Below, piece after piece: positions 6,509 through 16,046 of a DNA stretch of 64,000 bases (positions are counted from its first letter, which is position 1; every line of letters starts with the position of its first letter). A program made the translations under genes and the position numbers. The notes under the pieces were generated by a model, which worked only from the letters and a program-made list of their open reading frames with translations, made no database searches and had not been told where the DNA came from. The stretch is taken from contig CP114561.1 of assembly GCA_028865235.1 (NCBI GenBank), positions 3,058,001 through 3,122,000 of the forward strand, read 5' to 3'. Source of the stretch: Candidatus Manganitrophus sp. GTDB taxonomy: Bacteria > Nitrospirota > Nitrospiria > SBBL01 > Manganitrophaceae.

Positions 6509-6847
6509 ATGATCTTCTTGGGAGAATGCACCTTGGGCAAAATAATTTGGGTTTGTTGCAATTGGTTGCTTTTAGTTTTTGCGAGTTTGATCTTTATGGG
6601 GTTTTTATCTGGATGTTCAAGGGAACTAGCCATAATCGAGGGATCTACTGAAGTTCTAGAAGAGCCATTTCCAAAGGAGTACCCAGGAGTTTCTAACAAA
6701 GTTATAGAAGTACTGCAGTCGGGTCAGGAGGTCGAAATAACTGGTTCACAAACAGGGAAGGATTTTAAAGCGTATAAAATGCATCTGTCCGATGGAAGGA
6801 GTGGATATATCATAGCAGGGGGTAGATTTAAAGTAATTAAAAAATGA
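6509..6847 (+). CDS. lipoprotein with SH3-like C-terminal region
   Basis: About 112 residues from ATG 6,509; TTG 6,497 is also open. A long hydrophobic segment ends in a classical lipobox (FLSGC), so the mature protein begins at that cysteine and is membrane-anchored. The C-terminal half (GQEVEITGSQTGKDFKAYK, then DGRSGYIIAGGRFKVI) has the spacing of a bacterial SH3-like strand set. Function unknown. It is the last unit of the AT-rich array and is flanked by 12-base repeats. Confidence 0.55.
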   Translation: MIFLGECTLGKIIWVCCNWLLLVFASLIFMGFLSGCSRELAIIEGSTEVLEEPFPKEYPGVSNKVIEVLQSGQEVEITGSQTGKDFKAYKMHLSDGRSGYIIAGGRFKVIKK

Positions 6848-6965
6848 TTTGGCTCTATCCATAGAATAACAGCGTTTCGAAATCGCGGGGTCGTATCTTT
6901 ACTTTTGACTTTTTGGTTTGAGGGAGAATGGCGCGATCATTGAGGATTAATTGCTCATACAAGAA

Positions 6966-6977
6966 GGGGTAGCTCAA
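6966..6977 (+). repeat. GGGGTAGCTCAA direct repeat, copy 2
   Basis: Identical to 6,466-6,477. It sits just before the terminator that ends the AT-rich region. Confidence 0.45.
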
Positions 6978-6995
6978 CTTGCCCCCTTTTTTACA

Positions 6996-7022
6996 AAAAG
7001 CGGGAGGTTTCCTCCCGCTTTT
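6996..7022. terminator. bidirectional intrinsic terminator at the accessory/core boundary
   Basis: Perfect 12-bp stem AAAAGCGGGAGG with a TTT loop and T-rich flanks on both strands. It serves the rightward array and the leftward TPR gene ending at 7,027. Confidence 0.85.
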
Positions 7023-7026
7023 GTTT

Positions 7027-8183
7027 TTAAGGGGCGGCGGCCGGTTGTTCCGGCGAGGGCGAGGAAGCGGCGGCCCGTTTTGCGGCGATTTTCCGTTGCA
7101 GCTCGGCGAGGTGGCGAAGATCGGCCAGCTGCTTCTTCACCTCCGGAAAGTGAGGCCGGCGCTCCAGCACCTTCTCGAAATGAACGATCGCCTCAGGCAC
7201 TTTCCCCATATCGTTATAGACGTAGCCCAAGTGATAATAGGCTTCCCAATCTTCGGGACGGAGCGGGATCGAGGCTTCTAGGACTTCCGCTGCGCGGGGC
7301 CTCTGTCCGTTAAAGCTGAGCGCCCATCCAAGCAACTGATAAGCTTCGTAAGTCGGACGTTGTTCAATGATTGGTTCGAGAATGGCAATTCCGTCGGCAT
7401 AGTTTCCGCTGACGTTCAAAGCACCGGCGACATTCATGGCAAAGGCATCATCCGAAGGATGGATCTGAATGTATTCCTGCGCGGCGGCGCTCGCCTCCTT
7501 CCAGCGTTCATGATCGAGATAGAAATTGATCAGTTTCTCCAGGCGGCCGTCGCCGTGGGGGAGAGCGCGAGGGCTTCGCGGCTGTATTTTTCTTCGTCCC
7601 GCTCAATCTTCGCGATCCAGGGGAGTCGAAAATAACCGCGGCGGGTCTGTAAAACAACGGACTCTCCTCCCCACAATTTTCTCGCTTCATCCCACCGGAG
7701 GAGAACACGCGTGACCTTTTCGGGATCGGTCGGAGAGCGCAGGTTTGCCCATCGAAGGGGAATCGGAGCATGAAGCTCGATCTCTCCGCCGGTAATGGCT
7801 GCAATCTCCGCGGTCTGGTCGACCGGCGGCGAGGTATCGAGCTTGGCGTTTGCGTAAAGAAAGAGGCTGTAATAGATAAAAATGCGGACCAGCAAGCCGG
7901 CTCCTCCTTCGAGAACACGAAGGGACTCGCGAATCGGATTCTGAGAGTGTTCCTCTGAATCGGACTTGCTGTGTGAGAAGAGCTGTTTCAGAAAAAAGAA
8001 AAGGCTTAGGAGACTCAACGCCGTACCGATCCAGGGGATGATCAAGAAGAGGAGCCTGCTCGGTACGCGAAATGCCATCTGGATGTACAAGGCCCAGAGG
8101 CAAGTTGCGACGAGAAGCATATGTTTGAAGGTCAGGAGACTCCAGAAGGTGCACCAGACGATCCGAAGCCAGAGCGGAATCAT
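7027..8183 (-). CDS. membrane TPR protein (single frame break)
   Basis: The N-terminal part (from ATG 8,183) has two or three hydrophobic helices (residues about 10-35, 45-66 and 95-110) and a soluble region with SREALALSP at its end. The C-terminal part is a run of TPR units (GWALSFNGQRPRAAEVLEASI, YYHLGYVYNDMGKVPEAIVHFEKVL). The two parts are in different frames. Adding one C to the run opposite G5 at 7,557-7,561 joins them as ALSPHGDGRLEKLINFYLDHERW, giving about 386 residues. It overlaps the upstream TPR gene by ATGA, so the two are co-translated. Likely a scaffold of an envelope complex; no specific role is visible. Confidence 0.7.
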
Positions 8184-9682
8184 TCTTTTGTCCTCCCTGG
8201 CTCAAGATTTGCCATCGCATAGGAGAGGAGATGTTCCGCCAAGGCGTTGCGCGGATCTGCGGAGAGGACCCGTCTGAAGCAGACGACAGCCGCTTCGAAC
8301 TCCGACATTCGGTGATATAAGCTGCAGAGATTCGTCATTACTTTAGGGTTGCGATATCCTAACTCGAAAGCGGTCTCATAGGCTTCTATCGCTTCCGGAT
8401 ACGCTCCTTGATTATTGTAAAGGACGGCCAATCCCAGATACGCCCGCGATCTGAGCGGGTCGATCGACAGGGCGGTTTCGTATGCCGCGAAGGCCTCGTC
8501 CGGCCGCTTCAGTTCATTGAGGTTGTACCCGATCGCCTCGAAGAGGCCGGGATTTTCCGGATCGACCTTCAGCCCTTGTCGATAGTATTCGATGGCCCTT
8601 TCCCGGTCTCCGATCAGCGAGGCGAGATATCCGGCCCGCTCAAGAAGGGTCACGTTGTCGGGCTGGCCTTCAAGGAAGTGTCGGGCCAGTGCGAGTGCCT
8701 GATGGTAGTCGCCCATGGTTTCCGTGAGGAAGACACTCAATGCATCGGCGTAAAAACTGTCTTGAGGGGCGCTCAGGTACGCCTTCTTCATCATCCGGTA
8801 TTCGCTCGCCAGGTCGCCCCGGTCGGAGTAAATTTGGGCGGCGCGCCGGTGGGCCTCGGCGTGGCTTGGGTTGATCTCGATCGCTTTGAGAAAGAAAGCG
8901 AGCGCCTCATCGTTTTTTCTCTTCTTGGATGCGATCACGCCCAGGGTCAAATATGCATCATCGGCGCGGTCTCCCGCGGCGATCGCCTGTTTTGCATAGG
9001 CGACCGCTTTCCTTTCATTCGACGAGTCAAAAATTCTCAGGTATCGGTAGAGATGCGCGAGAGTGGAGAGGGGACGCTCTGCTCCGGACAGTTGGGCTAA
9101 TTCTCCGGTTGTTCTCAAGGCCCAAAGGAACGAGGTGAGGCGGGTTTCGACCTTCGATGTTCGAAGGGCCCGATTGATGAGATCAATTGATTGGGCAAAC
9201 TCCTGCCGGCGCGCGCGAATCACGGCGGAGAGGAGGAGGGCGTCGAATTGATCGGTCTTCTTCAGTAGAACCTGATTGAATTGCCGGAGGGCTTCCTCCA
9301 GGTCGCCCTGCTCCAGGGCGATCTCCCCCAGGTTTAGAAGCGGGTTGATGTCGGACGGATTCTTTTCCAGCGCCGCCTTTGAAAGCCAAGCGGCCGTCTC
9401 GAAATCTTTTCGCAAGAGCGCATCCCAAGCCGGGCCAGCCTCCACCCGCTCCTTCGTATCGGTTTCCTGGAGGTGCGCTCGGTAGGCCAGCGCCGCTCCG
9501 CGAAGATTGCCGATTTCATACAAGACCAGGCCTTTGATTCCGGAGAGGGAAGGCTGAAAGAAGCGCCCGTCCATCTGTGAGAAGTGGCGGTAGACCAAGG
9601 TCCAGATCAAAACGAGGGATAAGACCGCAACGACCTGCGTTTGGACGCTCATGTTTTTCGGGAAGAAAGGAATTTTCCCCAT
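8180..9682 (-). CDS. membrane-anchored tetratricopeptide repeat protein
   Basis: 500 residues. One N-terminal helix (about residues 12-28) anchors it; the rest is a chain of about 11 TPR units, for example AYLTLGVIASKKRKNDEALAF and AEAHRRAAQIYSDRGDLASEY. Consensus positions W4-L7-G8-Y11 and A20-F24-A27-P32 are regular. TPR proteins bind partners rather than catalyse. The next gene downstream is another membrane TPR protein overlapping by 4 bases, so they probably act together. Confidence 0.85.
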   Translation of the reverse strand: MGKIPFFPKNMSVQTQVVAVLSLVLIWTLVYRHFSQMDGRFFQPSLSGIKGLVLYEIGNLRGAALAYRAHLQETDTKERVEAGPAWDALLRKDFETAAWLSKAALEKNPSDINPLLNLGEIALEQGDLEEALRQFNQVLLKKTDQFDALLLSAVIRARRQEFAQSIDLINRALRTSKVETRLTSFLWALRTTGELAQLSGAERPLSTLAHLYRYLRIFDSSNERKAVAYAKQAIAAGDRADDAYLTLGVIASKKRKNDEALAFFLKAIEINPSHAEAHRRAAQIYSDRGDLASEYRMMKKAYLSAPQDSFYADALSVFLTETMGDYHQALALARHFLEGQPDNVTLLERAGYLASLIGDRERAIEYYRQGLKVDPENPGLFEAIGYNLNELKRPDEAFAAYETALSIDPLRSRAYLGLAVLYNNQGAYPEAIEAYETAFELGYRNPKVMTNLCSLYHRMSEFEAAVVCFRRVLSADPRNALAEHLLSYAMANLEPGRTKE

Positions 9683-9998
9683 TCCGAAAAGGTATCAGGA
9701 AAGTCCGTTCTGTCAAATCCGGAGGACATTCTATTTCCAGGTGATTCATTGGGGACAATCTTGCCGGATGCTCCTCCCGGGTCCCGTGGGCTCCATCACC
9801 GCACCCTCCGGGCGGAAGGGGGCAATCCGGGTGCTGCATTTAAGTCTTGACATGCGATAGAGCGACGTAACATAGTATTCCTGTTGTTCGAATGATCGGA
9901 ATTCTTCGAGCGGATCATCCCAATGATCCATTTCTACCAATCCTAGGGGAAGATTTTTAGAAACGCACCACAAACCAACATTAAAGGAGGATCATCTT
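9683..9998. promoter_or_regulatory. intergenic region with candidate promoter for osmC
   Basis: TTGACA at 9,847-9,852 and CATAGT at 9,871-9,876 (18-bp spacer) make a plausible sigma-70 promoter about 125 bases before the OsmC gene. The rest is 5' leader and divergent upstream DNA with no gene. Confidence 0.4.
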
Positions 9999-10424
9999 AT
10001 GGCAGTACGCACTTCGGAAGCATCTTGGGAAGGAAATTTGAAAGAAGGAAAAGGAAAAATGAAGGTCGGCGCCGGCGCTTATGAGGGGCCGTTCTCCTTC
10101 GCCTCGCGCTTCGAGTCGGGGGGCGGGACCAATCCGGAGGAGCTGATCGCCGCCGCGCACGCCGGCTGTTTCTCCATGGCCCTTTCCGCCGGTTTGGGCA
10201 AAAACGGATTTAACCCGAAGCGGGTCAAAACCGTCGCCAAGGCCCATCTGGAAAAGGTCGGCGAGGGGTTCAAGATCACCCGGATGGAATTGAATTCCGA
10301 GGCGGAGGTTCCCGGCATCGACAAGGCGAAGTTCAATGAAATCGCCGAGGCGACCAAGAAAGGCTGCCCGGTCTCTCAGGCGCTCGCCGGGACCGAAATC
10401 ACCTTGAACGCGAAACTTCTCTAA
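9999..10424 (+). CDS. osmC: OsmC/Ohr-family peroxiredoxin
   Basis: 141 residues, the usual family length, with a strong AAAGGAGG 8 bases before the start. OsmC proteins reduce organic hydroperoxides in the cytosol with two cysteines. Both are present: HAGCFSMAL on the central helix (about residue 54) and KKGCPVSQAL (about residue 123), along with the conserved NPEELIAAAHA stretch. The SMALS form is typical of the OsmC rather than the Ohr branch. It is followed by a strong terminator, so it is monocistronic. Confidence 0.92.
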   Translation: MAVRTSEASWEGNLKEGKGKMKVGAGAYEGPFSFASRFESGGGTNPEELIAAAHAGCFSMALSAGLGKNGFNPKRVKTVAKAHLEKVGEGFKITRMELNSEAEVPGIDKAKFNEIAEATKKGCPVSQALAGTEITLNAKLL

Positions 10425-10440
10425 TTTTGTTTTGATCGGC

Positions 10441-10460
10441 GGGCGCCCGTCCGGGCGCCC
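10441..10460 (+). terminator. intrinsic terminator after osmC
   Basis: GGGCGCCCG-TC-CGGGCGCCC, a 9-bp GC stem followed by a pyrimidine-rich CCCTTTTC stretch. Confidence 0.65.
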
Positions 10461-10473
10461 GTCCCTTTTCCCC

Positions 10474-10932
10474 CTAGTTTTTCCTGATCCCCGGCCCCTG
10501 ACCCCCGGCCCCTGCTTTCGAAGAAAGCCCCAGCCGCTCCAGCGTTCCCTGTTTGAGAAAGAGCCGATCGAAGATAAAAATGTGAAGCGCGATCGGACCG
10601 GAGGCGATCGCCGGAATGAGCGCTCTCACCACGAAACGAACGATAAAACTGGTCGGACCGCGAAGAAAGCGAAAGAGAGGGAGAACCCGGCTGATGACCG
10701 GAAGGAAACCGAGGGCCAAAATGGCGCCCGAGAGAAGAAGCCCTCCGATGGTGACCTGCCGGGCGAGCTGCGCTAGAATGGTCGGCCCCAACACCTTCCA
10801 GAGCCAGAAGAGAAGGCCGACCAAAACAATCCCTGTGACGGCCGCGACAGGGATGTTCAGCCTGAATATTTTCAAGACCCGCTCCCCTCCGACCTTGAGC
10901 TGTTGAAGGAAGGCGGGCGTCGGCTTGGCCAT
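10474..10932 (-). CDS. small membrane protein linked to a patatin-like lipase
   Basis: 152 residues with hydrophobic segments at about 28-48, 60-82 and 100-118. No known motif. It starts 15 bases after the corrected stop of the patatin-like gene on the same strand, so the two form an operon and this protein may be the lipase's membrane partner. The C-terminus is low-complexity (Gly/Ala/Ser). Confidence 0.65.
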   Translation of the reverse strand: MAKPTPAFLQQLKVGGERVLKIFRLNIPVAAVTGIVLVGLLFWLWKVLGPTILAQLARQVTIGGLLLSGAILALGFLPVISRVLPLFRFLRGPTSFIVRFVVRALIPAIASGPIALHIFIFDRLFLKQGTLERLGLSSKAGAGGQGPGIRKN

Positions 10933-10946
10933 CAGCGGCGCGATCT

Positions 10947-12295
10947 CTAAGAAACGGCGGGGGGAGGGGCGATCGGGGCCGACCCGGAGAGAAGCTCCTT
11001 AAAGGCCTTGCATTTCGGAATCTCCTGCTCGCTCATTTTATAACCGTCATACATCAACGCGTAAGCCTCCACGTCGCTGAACGAATCGAGGTCGGTCCGA
11101 ATCCGGAGAGAAGATTCTGCACCTCGCAGTCGACGCCGAAGCTCTCGGAGGTGGTCTCGGGCAGCCGCTCTTTCTTTTCCGGCTCGGCCGGTTTTTCATC
11201 CGGGCCGATCCATGACACCGCCTGTCCCGAGAGCCCCGCAACATGTGCATAAAGGCGACCGGCGCATCTTCATGTTGAATCAGCCGGAAGAGCTCCTCCT
11301 CCCGGACCCGGTCCATCAAGATGCTATTAGCCCGGCCGAGGACGGCGGGGATCGACGTCGTCGGCTGGGTTTCATCCCGCATCTGTCCCGAGGCGTCGCT
11401 GACGACGAACCGAGTGCATCCCATATCGAGCAGCCCCCCGACCCCCTGATTATCATGCACCCCGCCGTCGACAAGCTGGACCCGAATGTCATGTGGATAA
11501 AGACCGCTGATCGCCAGCGGCGGGAAAAGCCCCGGAACACAGGCGGAGGCGGCGACCGCGAGGCCGAGTTCGATGTTTTGCTGCTTTTCGGTGATCGCGT
11601 CGTAGGAGGGAGGACGGCGCAGCCGGAGGTTCTTGTCGATCTCTTTGGCGATGATCCCTTCCCGGGGCGGCTCTCCCATCCGGACCGCTTCGAAGCGCCA
11701 GTTGTGGCCGGTGTTCAGCGAGGTTGCGTTGAGAAGGAGAATCGGCGCCTTCGCCCGGCGGCCGTCGTTATCGTCCTGCGGGTTGAAGTCGGGTTTGGCC
11801 CCTTTGGGCTGAATCTTTAACTCTCGCATCGCAATCAGCGTGGTCCGGTTGGGATCGAGGACCGGCCGGTAGAAATATTCATCGTAGAGCTCGCCGATCC
11901 GGTCGCTCCGGGAGTAGTTCGGCAGGGCCATCCGGAGCGCTTTGAGCGGATTGATAAAGGTCCGCATCCGGAGGTTCTGCTGGACGCCGCGCAGAAAGTC
12001 TTCTTCAATCCGCGTGATGATGGCGATGTAGTCTTGATCGGTCACCTCTTCGTCCCCCTTCGCTTCAAGGAGCCGCTTCACATGAAGGTAGTAGAGGGCG
12101 CCGACGATCGAGCCGCCCGAAACAGTCGAGATTACCTCTACATGCCGGAGTAGGCCGAGCCGCGCCATCTGCGCGAGCACCCCGATGTGAAAGAAGGAGG
12201 CGCGAAAGCCCCCCTCCCGATAAGGCGAGTCCCAGCCGATCCTGCCTCTGCGTGCTCTCCCCCTTCGGAGTTTCTTTCTCTTCTTTCTTTTCCAT
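10947..12295 (-). CDS. patatin-like phospholipase (several frame breaks)
   Basis: Starts at ATG 12,295 behind GGGAGGT. The frame encodes LALSGGG; removing one G opposite the C6 run at 12,209-12,214 restores GGGFRASFFHIGVLAQM, the patatin oxyanion-hole Gly-rich loop. Next come VISTVSGGSIVGALYY (nucleophile Ser elbow) and VQLVDGGVHDNQG, the Asp-Gly of the Ser-Asp dyad. Two further breaks near 11,235 and 11,100 scramble the last 100 residues; in the right frames they read VSWIGPDEKP and DLDSFSDVEAYALMYDGYKM before TAG 10,947-10,949. The intact enzyme would be about 450 residues and hydrolyse phospholipid or acylglycerol esters. A long stretch with both catalytic motifs is intact. Confidence 0.8.
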
Positions 12296-12411
12296 CACCG
12301 CACCTCCCTCTGCTCCCGATCTTCTTAAGGAGAATCCATTTCCCGCACCGATGATGTATCACAAATCGCATCATTTGCTCCAGATCTTTTTTTTACAAAA
12401 GAGGATTTGGT

Positions 12412-12440
12412 TTGACAACTTTCCTCCCTCCGCATATCTT
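12412..12440 (+). promoter_or_regulatory. sigma-70-like promoter
   Basis: TTGACA, a 17-bp spacer and TATCTT precede the DUF5916 gene, with the start codon about 40 bases downstream of the -10 box. Confidence 0.55.
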
Positions 12441-12481
12441 TTAAAAGCTTGATTGATTTCGATCGGCCGGTTTGGAGCTGC

Positions 12482-14629
12482 ATGCCGCAAAGACCTCATC
12501 GATTTTATCGGCTCTTCTTCTTGATCCTGGTGCTCCTGATCGCGAGGGCCGCCGCGGGACAGGAGCTTCCCAAAATCGCTTTGACCGCCATCCCATTGAG
12601 GGAAGAGACGATCACGATCGACGGCGCGCTCGATGAGCCGGTCTGGCGGTCGGGGGAAGAGGCGACCGGGTTCATCGCATCGGAGCCGGTCGACGGTCTT
12701 CCGGCCACCGCAGAGTCGTTCGTTCGGGTCGCCTACGATCAGAACAACCTCTACATCGGGGCCGACCTCCACGATCCCGATCCTCTCCTGGTCTATGCCG
12801 ATGAGCGGCGGCGCGACGCCCTCTTCGATCGAAGCGACGCCTTCTCGGTGTTGATCGATCCTTATCACGACCACCAGACCGCGTTTCTCTTCGAGACGAA
12901 CCCCCTCTCGGCCCTCTCGGACGCTCTCGTCAGCCAGCAGGGGGCGAGGATCGATCGGGATTGGGACGGCCTCTGGGAGGCGGCGGCGCGGCGGACCGAG
13001 ACCGGCTGGTCGGTCGAATTCCGGATTCCTTTCTCGACGATCCGCTTCGAATCGGGCGCTTCCCAGATCTGGGGCCTTCAATTCCGACGGCGCGTTCCCC
13101 ATCTGAAAGAAACCTCCTTTTGGAGCCGGGTGAGCCGCGAACATCCCGACTTCGAAATCGCCCTCGCGGGACACCTCACCGGGATTGAAGCGTTTCATCA
13201 GGAGCGCCGCCTCTGGATCAAGCCGTACGGGCGGGGATCGTACGAGATCAACCGGACCGAGTTAAGCGACGATCGGCACATCGACACCGACGCCGGCGGC
13301 GACCTTCGCTATAAATTTCGGACCAACCTCACCCTCGATTTGACCTACCGGACCGACTTCGCCGAAACGGAAGCCGACCTCTTCCAGACCAACCTCACCC
13401 GTTTCCCCCTCTTCTTCCCGGAGAAGCGGGAGTTTTTCTTGGAAGGGAAAAACTTCTACGACTTCGGCCTCTCGGGCCGGGTCCAGCCTTTTTTCAGCCG
13501 GCGGATCGGCCTGGCACAGGGGCAGGTCATCCCGATCCTCGGCGGCGGGAAGCTGACCGGGAAGGTCGGGCCGTATGGGATCGGTTCGCTTTATATGCAA
13601 ACGGAGGCCGACGAGGCGGTTGGTCTTCCGGCCGAGCGGTTCGGCGTGGTCCGGTTCTCGCGCGATCTCGGGGTGCGATCCAACGTCGGGCTGATTGCGA
13701 CCGACCGGGCCGAGCGAACCCACTCGGGGAGCCAGACCCTTGGCTTCGATACGGTCTTCGCTCCGAACGAACGTCTGAGCCTCGACGGCTTCTGGGCCCG
13801 CTCCGGCGGGGCCGACCGAGAGGCGCCGGGCCAGGGGCACTATCAGAATTTCATCTGGCGCGATCCCTTCTGGCGGATCAATGTCAGCCACCTCCGCGTC
13901 GATGAGGCGTTCGATCCGGCGCTCGGGTTCGTCCAGCAGACCGACCTCGACGAGAGCTTCGGTTACGTCGATATCCGGCCGCGTCCTTCCTCCGGCCCGA
14001 TCCGCGAGATCGGCTTGAAGACGGAAATGACCTATCAGATGGAGACCGACGGCGACTTCCTCTACAAGAGCAACTACAACCGGGTGCAGGCCGACTTCTG
14101 GTCGGGCGATTTCCTCCTGATCAGCGTCGACCCGCAGCGGGAGCGGCTGCCGGAAGATTTCGAGATCCGCCCCGGCATCGTCATCCCGGCGGGGACCTAT
14201 CACTACACCCACACCAATATTTACTTCAACACAGACGTGCGCCGGCCCGTCTCCGGGATTGTCAGCCTGCTCTGGGGCGGGTTTTACGATGGAAGCCGAA
14301 CCTCCCTGACCCTCGACCTGACCGCCGCCCCCGGCCCCGGCTTGAAGCTTGGCGCCGGATGGCAGACGAATTGGGTCGATCTGCCGCAGGGGGCGTTCAC
14401 CACCCAGATCATCAACGGCGATTTTTCCTGGTCTCTGACGAACTGGATGCTCCTTCAAGGGCTGGTTCAGTGGGACAGGGAGGCGGATCTGCTTGCCGCG
14501 AACGTCCGATTTTCCTGGGAATACCGGGAGGGGAGCCGGCTTTATCTGATCGTCAATCCCTCGCACCAGGGGGATGAAAATACGCTGCTGGTGCTGACGA
14601 AAATTACCTGGCTCTGGCAGCCGCTTTAA
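12482..14629 (+). CDS. exported CBM9-like/DUF5916 protein
   Basis: About 715 residues from ATG 12,482, which gives a clean signal peptide (FYRLFFLILVLLIARAAAG). Residues about 40-200 form a CBM9-like sandwich (ITIDGALDEPVW, VRVAYDQNNLYIGADLHD, VEFRIPFSTIRF). The rest is the DUF5916 domain, with the signature LFFPEKREFFLEG and a series of amphipathic strands typical of an outer-membrane barrel-like region, ending in ITWLWQPL with aromatic residues. The role is unproven in the family; surface binding of saccharides or envelope remodelling are proposed. It has its own promoter. Confidence 0.85.
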   Translation: MPQRPHRFYRLFFLILVLLIARAAAGQELPKIALTAIPLREETITIDGALDEPVWRSGEEATGFIASEPVDGLPATAESFVRVAYDQNNLYIGADLHDPDPLLVYADERRRDALFDRSDAFSVLIDPYHDHQTAFLFETNPLSALSDALVSQQGARIDRDWDGLWEAAARRTETGWSVEFRIPFSTIRFESGASQIWGLQFRRRVPHLKETSFWSRVSREHPDFEIALAGHLTGIEAFHQERRLWIKPYGRGSYEINRTELSDDRHIDTDAGGDLRYKFRTNLTLDLTYRTDFAETEADLFQTNLTRFPLFFPEKREFFLEGKNFYDFGLSGRVQPFFSRRIGLAQGQVIPILGGGKLTGKVGPYGIGSLYMQTEADEAVGLPAERFGVVRFSRDLGVRSNVGLIATDRAERTHSGSQTLGFDTVFAPNERLSLDGFWARSGGADREAPGQGHYQNFIWRDPFWRINVSHLRVDEAFDPALGFVQQTDLDESFGYVDIRPRPSSGPIREIGLKTEMTYQMETDGDFLYKSNYNRVQADFWSGDFLLISVDPQRERLPEDFEIRPGIVIPAGTYHYTHTNIYFNTDVRRPVSGIVSLLWGGFYDGSRTSLTLDLTAAPGPGLKLGAGWQTNWVDLPQGAFTTQIINGDFSWSLTNWMLLQGLVQWDREADLLAANVRFSWEYREGSRLYLIVNPSHQGDENTLLVLTKITWLWQPL

Positions 14630-14717
14630 CATGAGCAACAGAAGTATTCTCCGATTGCTTTGGGAAGCGATGACAGGTTAATCTCTCTTCTATCCGAATT
14701 CTTGAGGAGGATTGAAG

Positions 14718-15617
14718 ATGACGACATCTGCATTTCAGGTTGGTTTCGTCGGCGTGGGGCGGATGGGGGCCAATATGGCGCGCCGGTTGAAGGACAAAGG
14801 ATACCGGCTGACCGCCGTCTACGACATCGATCGGGGGAGGTCGGCCTCCCTGGCGAAAGAGCTCGGATGTTCACCGGCTTCGACCCCGGCCGAGGTGGCG
14901 AAGGGATCAAATACGATCATCACGGTTGTGACCGACGATGCGGCGATTCGCCTCCTTTTTTCAGCGTCGGACCCGGCCGGCCTCCTTCCATTCGGCGACG
15001 GCCGCCTCTTCATCAATTGCGCCACCCTCTCGCCGGAAGTGCATGTCGAAATCGAAGCGCGGGCCAAAAAGAAGGGAGCGCAGACGCTGGAGGCCTGTAT
15101 GGCGAGCAGCATTCCGCAGGCGCGGGAGGGGACCCTTTATCTGATGTGCGGGGGAGAGCGGGCGGTTTTCGATCGGGCGAAGCCGCTGCTCGAAGATCTC
15201 GGCCGGTCGATCCGCTACATCGGAAAGGCGGGGGAAGCGGCCAAGGTCAAAGCGCTGGTCAACATGGTGATGAACATCAACACCGCCGCCCTGGCCGAGG
15301 GGTTGGGGCTCGGCGCGGCGCTGGGGCTCGATCTGACCCTGCTGCGGGAGGTTTTCTCGCAGACCGGCGCCGCCTCCCGGGTGTTGGAGACCGACGGCGC
15401 CGACATGCAGAACCGGGAACATGACTGTTATTTCTCCGCCGCGCACGCGGCGAAAGATTCGGGGATCGCGCTGACGCTTGCGGAAGCGCAAGGGATGGAC
15501 CTCCCGCTGGCCAAAGCCACCTATGCGCAGTACCGCCGCCTCATCGACATCGGAAAAGGGGAGTTGGACAAGTCGGCGGTGGCGGAGCTGACCTTTCCGG
15601 GGCGGGGCAAAGGATAA
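14718..15617 (+). CDS. NAD(P)-binding beta-hydroxyacid dehydrogenase family protein
   Basis: About 299 residues from ATG 14,718, chosen because GAGGAGG lies 7 bases upstream. The N-terminus has the Rossmann signature GFVGVGRMGANMARRL. The second half has KVKALVNMVMNIN, carrying the catalytic Lys of the 3-hydroxyisobutyrate/glyoxylate reductase family, and an all-alpha C-terminal domain. The substrate-binding block usually reads DAPVSGG; here the aligned region reads EACMASSIPQA, so the substrate differs from 3-hydroxyisobutyrate. It probably reduces or oxidises a small beta-hydroxyacid in the cytosol. Confidence 0.85.
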   Translation: MTTSAFQVGFVGVGRMGANMARRLKDKGYRLTAVYDIDRGRSASLAKELGCSPASTPAEVAKGSNTIITVVTDDAAIRLLFSASDPAGLLPFGDGRLFINCATLSPEVHVEIEARAKKKGAQTLEACMASSIPQAREGTLYLMCGGERAVFDRAKPLLEDLGRSIRYIGKAGEAAKVKALVNMVMNINTAALAEGLGLGAALGLDLTLLREVFSQTGAASRVLETDGADMQNREHDCYFSAAHAAKDSGIALTLAEAQGMDLPLAKATYAQYRRLIDIGKGELDKSAVAELTFPGRGKG

Positions 15618-16046
15618 AAGAGGGCCTTCGCCGGACCGCTTCAACGGTATTTCCGATCACATTTTGACGTCGATGACCGACTTTTATATTGACTTTGCCT
15701 TCCGCGGAACGATAAACTCGCAACCGTCTTTATGAACACGCACGCGCGTCGCATTCCTCGCAGCTTGCTGCGAAGGTTAGACGCGCGAATGTGCAGATGT
15801 ATATAGATCGCGAAGCCTCCGCCCACATCGTTCGCGGGGCGAACCATACAAATAGAGTCTTTCCATCCTTTCGGGTCGAAGATTCCCCGCAGCTTGCTAC
15901 GGGGAGCTTCAATTTTCTCACACCGCCGGCGCCGCTCCGGCCCGGTGGTTCCTTCCTGTCGAAGACACCGAGAAGGTAACCGAGAAAGCGTAAAAGGATA
16001 GAGAAGGCGCCGGCCTCTGGAGCGTTCTAATTCAGGGGCCGGCCGA
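15618..16046. repeat. intergenic region with two related hairpin repeats
   Basis: No gene. Two REP-like palindromes share the core GCAGCTTGCT: a perfect CGCAGC-TT-GCTGCG at 15,759-15,772 and a larger CCCCGcAGC-TT-GCTaCGGGG at 15,885-15,904 with one mismatch. The second is embedded in GATTCCCCGC...GGGGAGCTTCAA, which looks like a dispersed genomic repeat. Confidence 0.6.

Noticed and set aside
10474..12295. Type IV toxin-antitoxin from the small membrane protein and patatin
   Set aside because: The upstream gene is a normal-length patatin lipase; no toxin or antitoxin motif.
13262..14638. 458-residue frame antisense to the DUF5916 gene
   Set aside because: Composition-driven open frame rich in Pro, Arg and Gly without motifs.
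15759..15904. Possible CRISPR array from repeated GCAGCTTGCT
   Set aside because: Only two palindromes of unequal length, no spacers, no cas genes.
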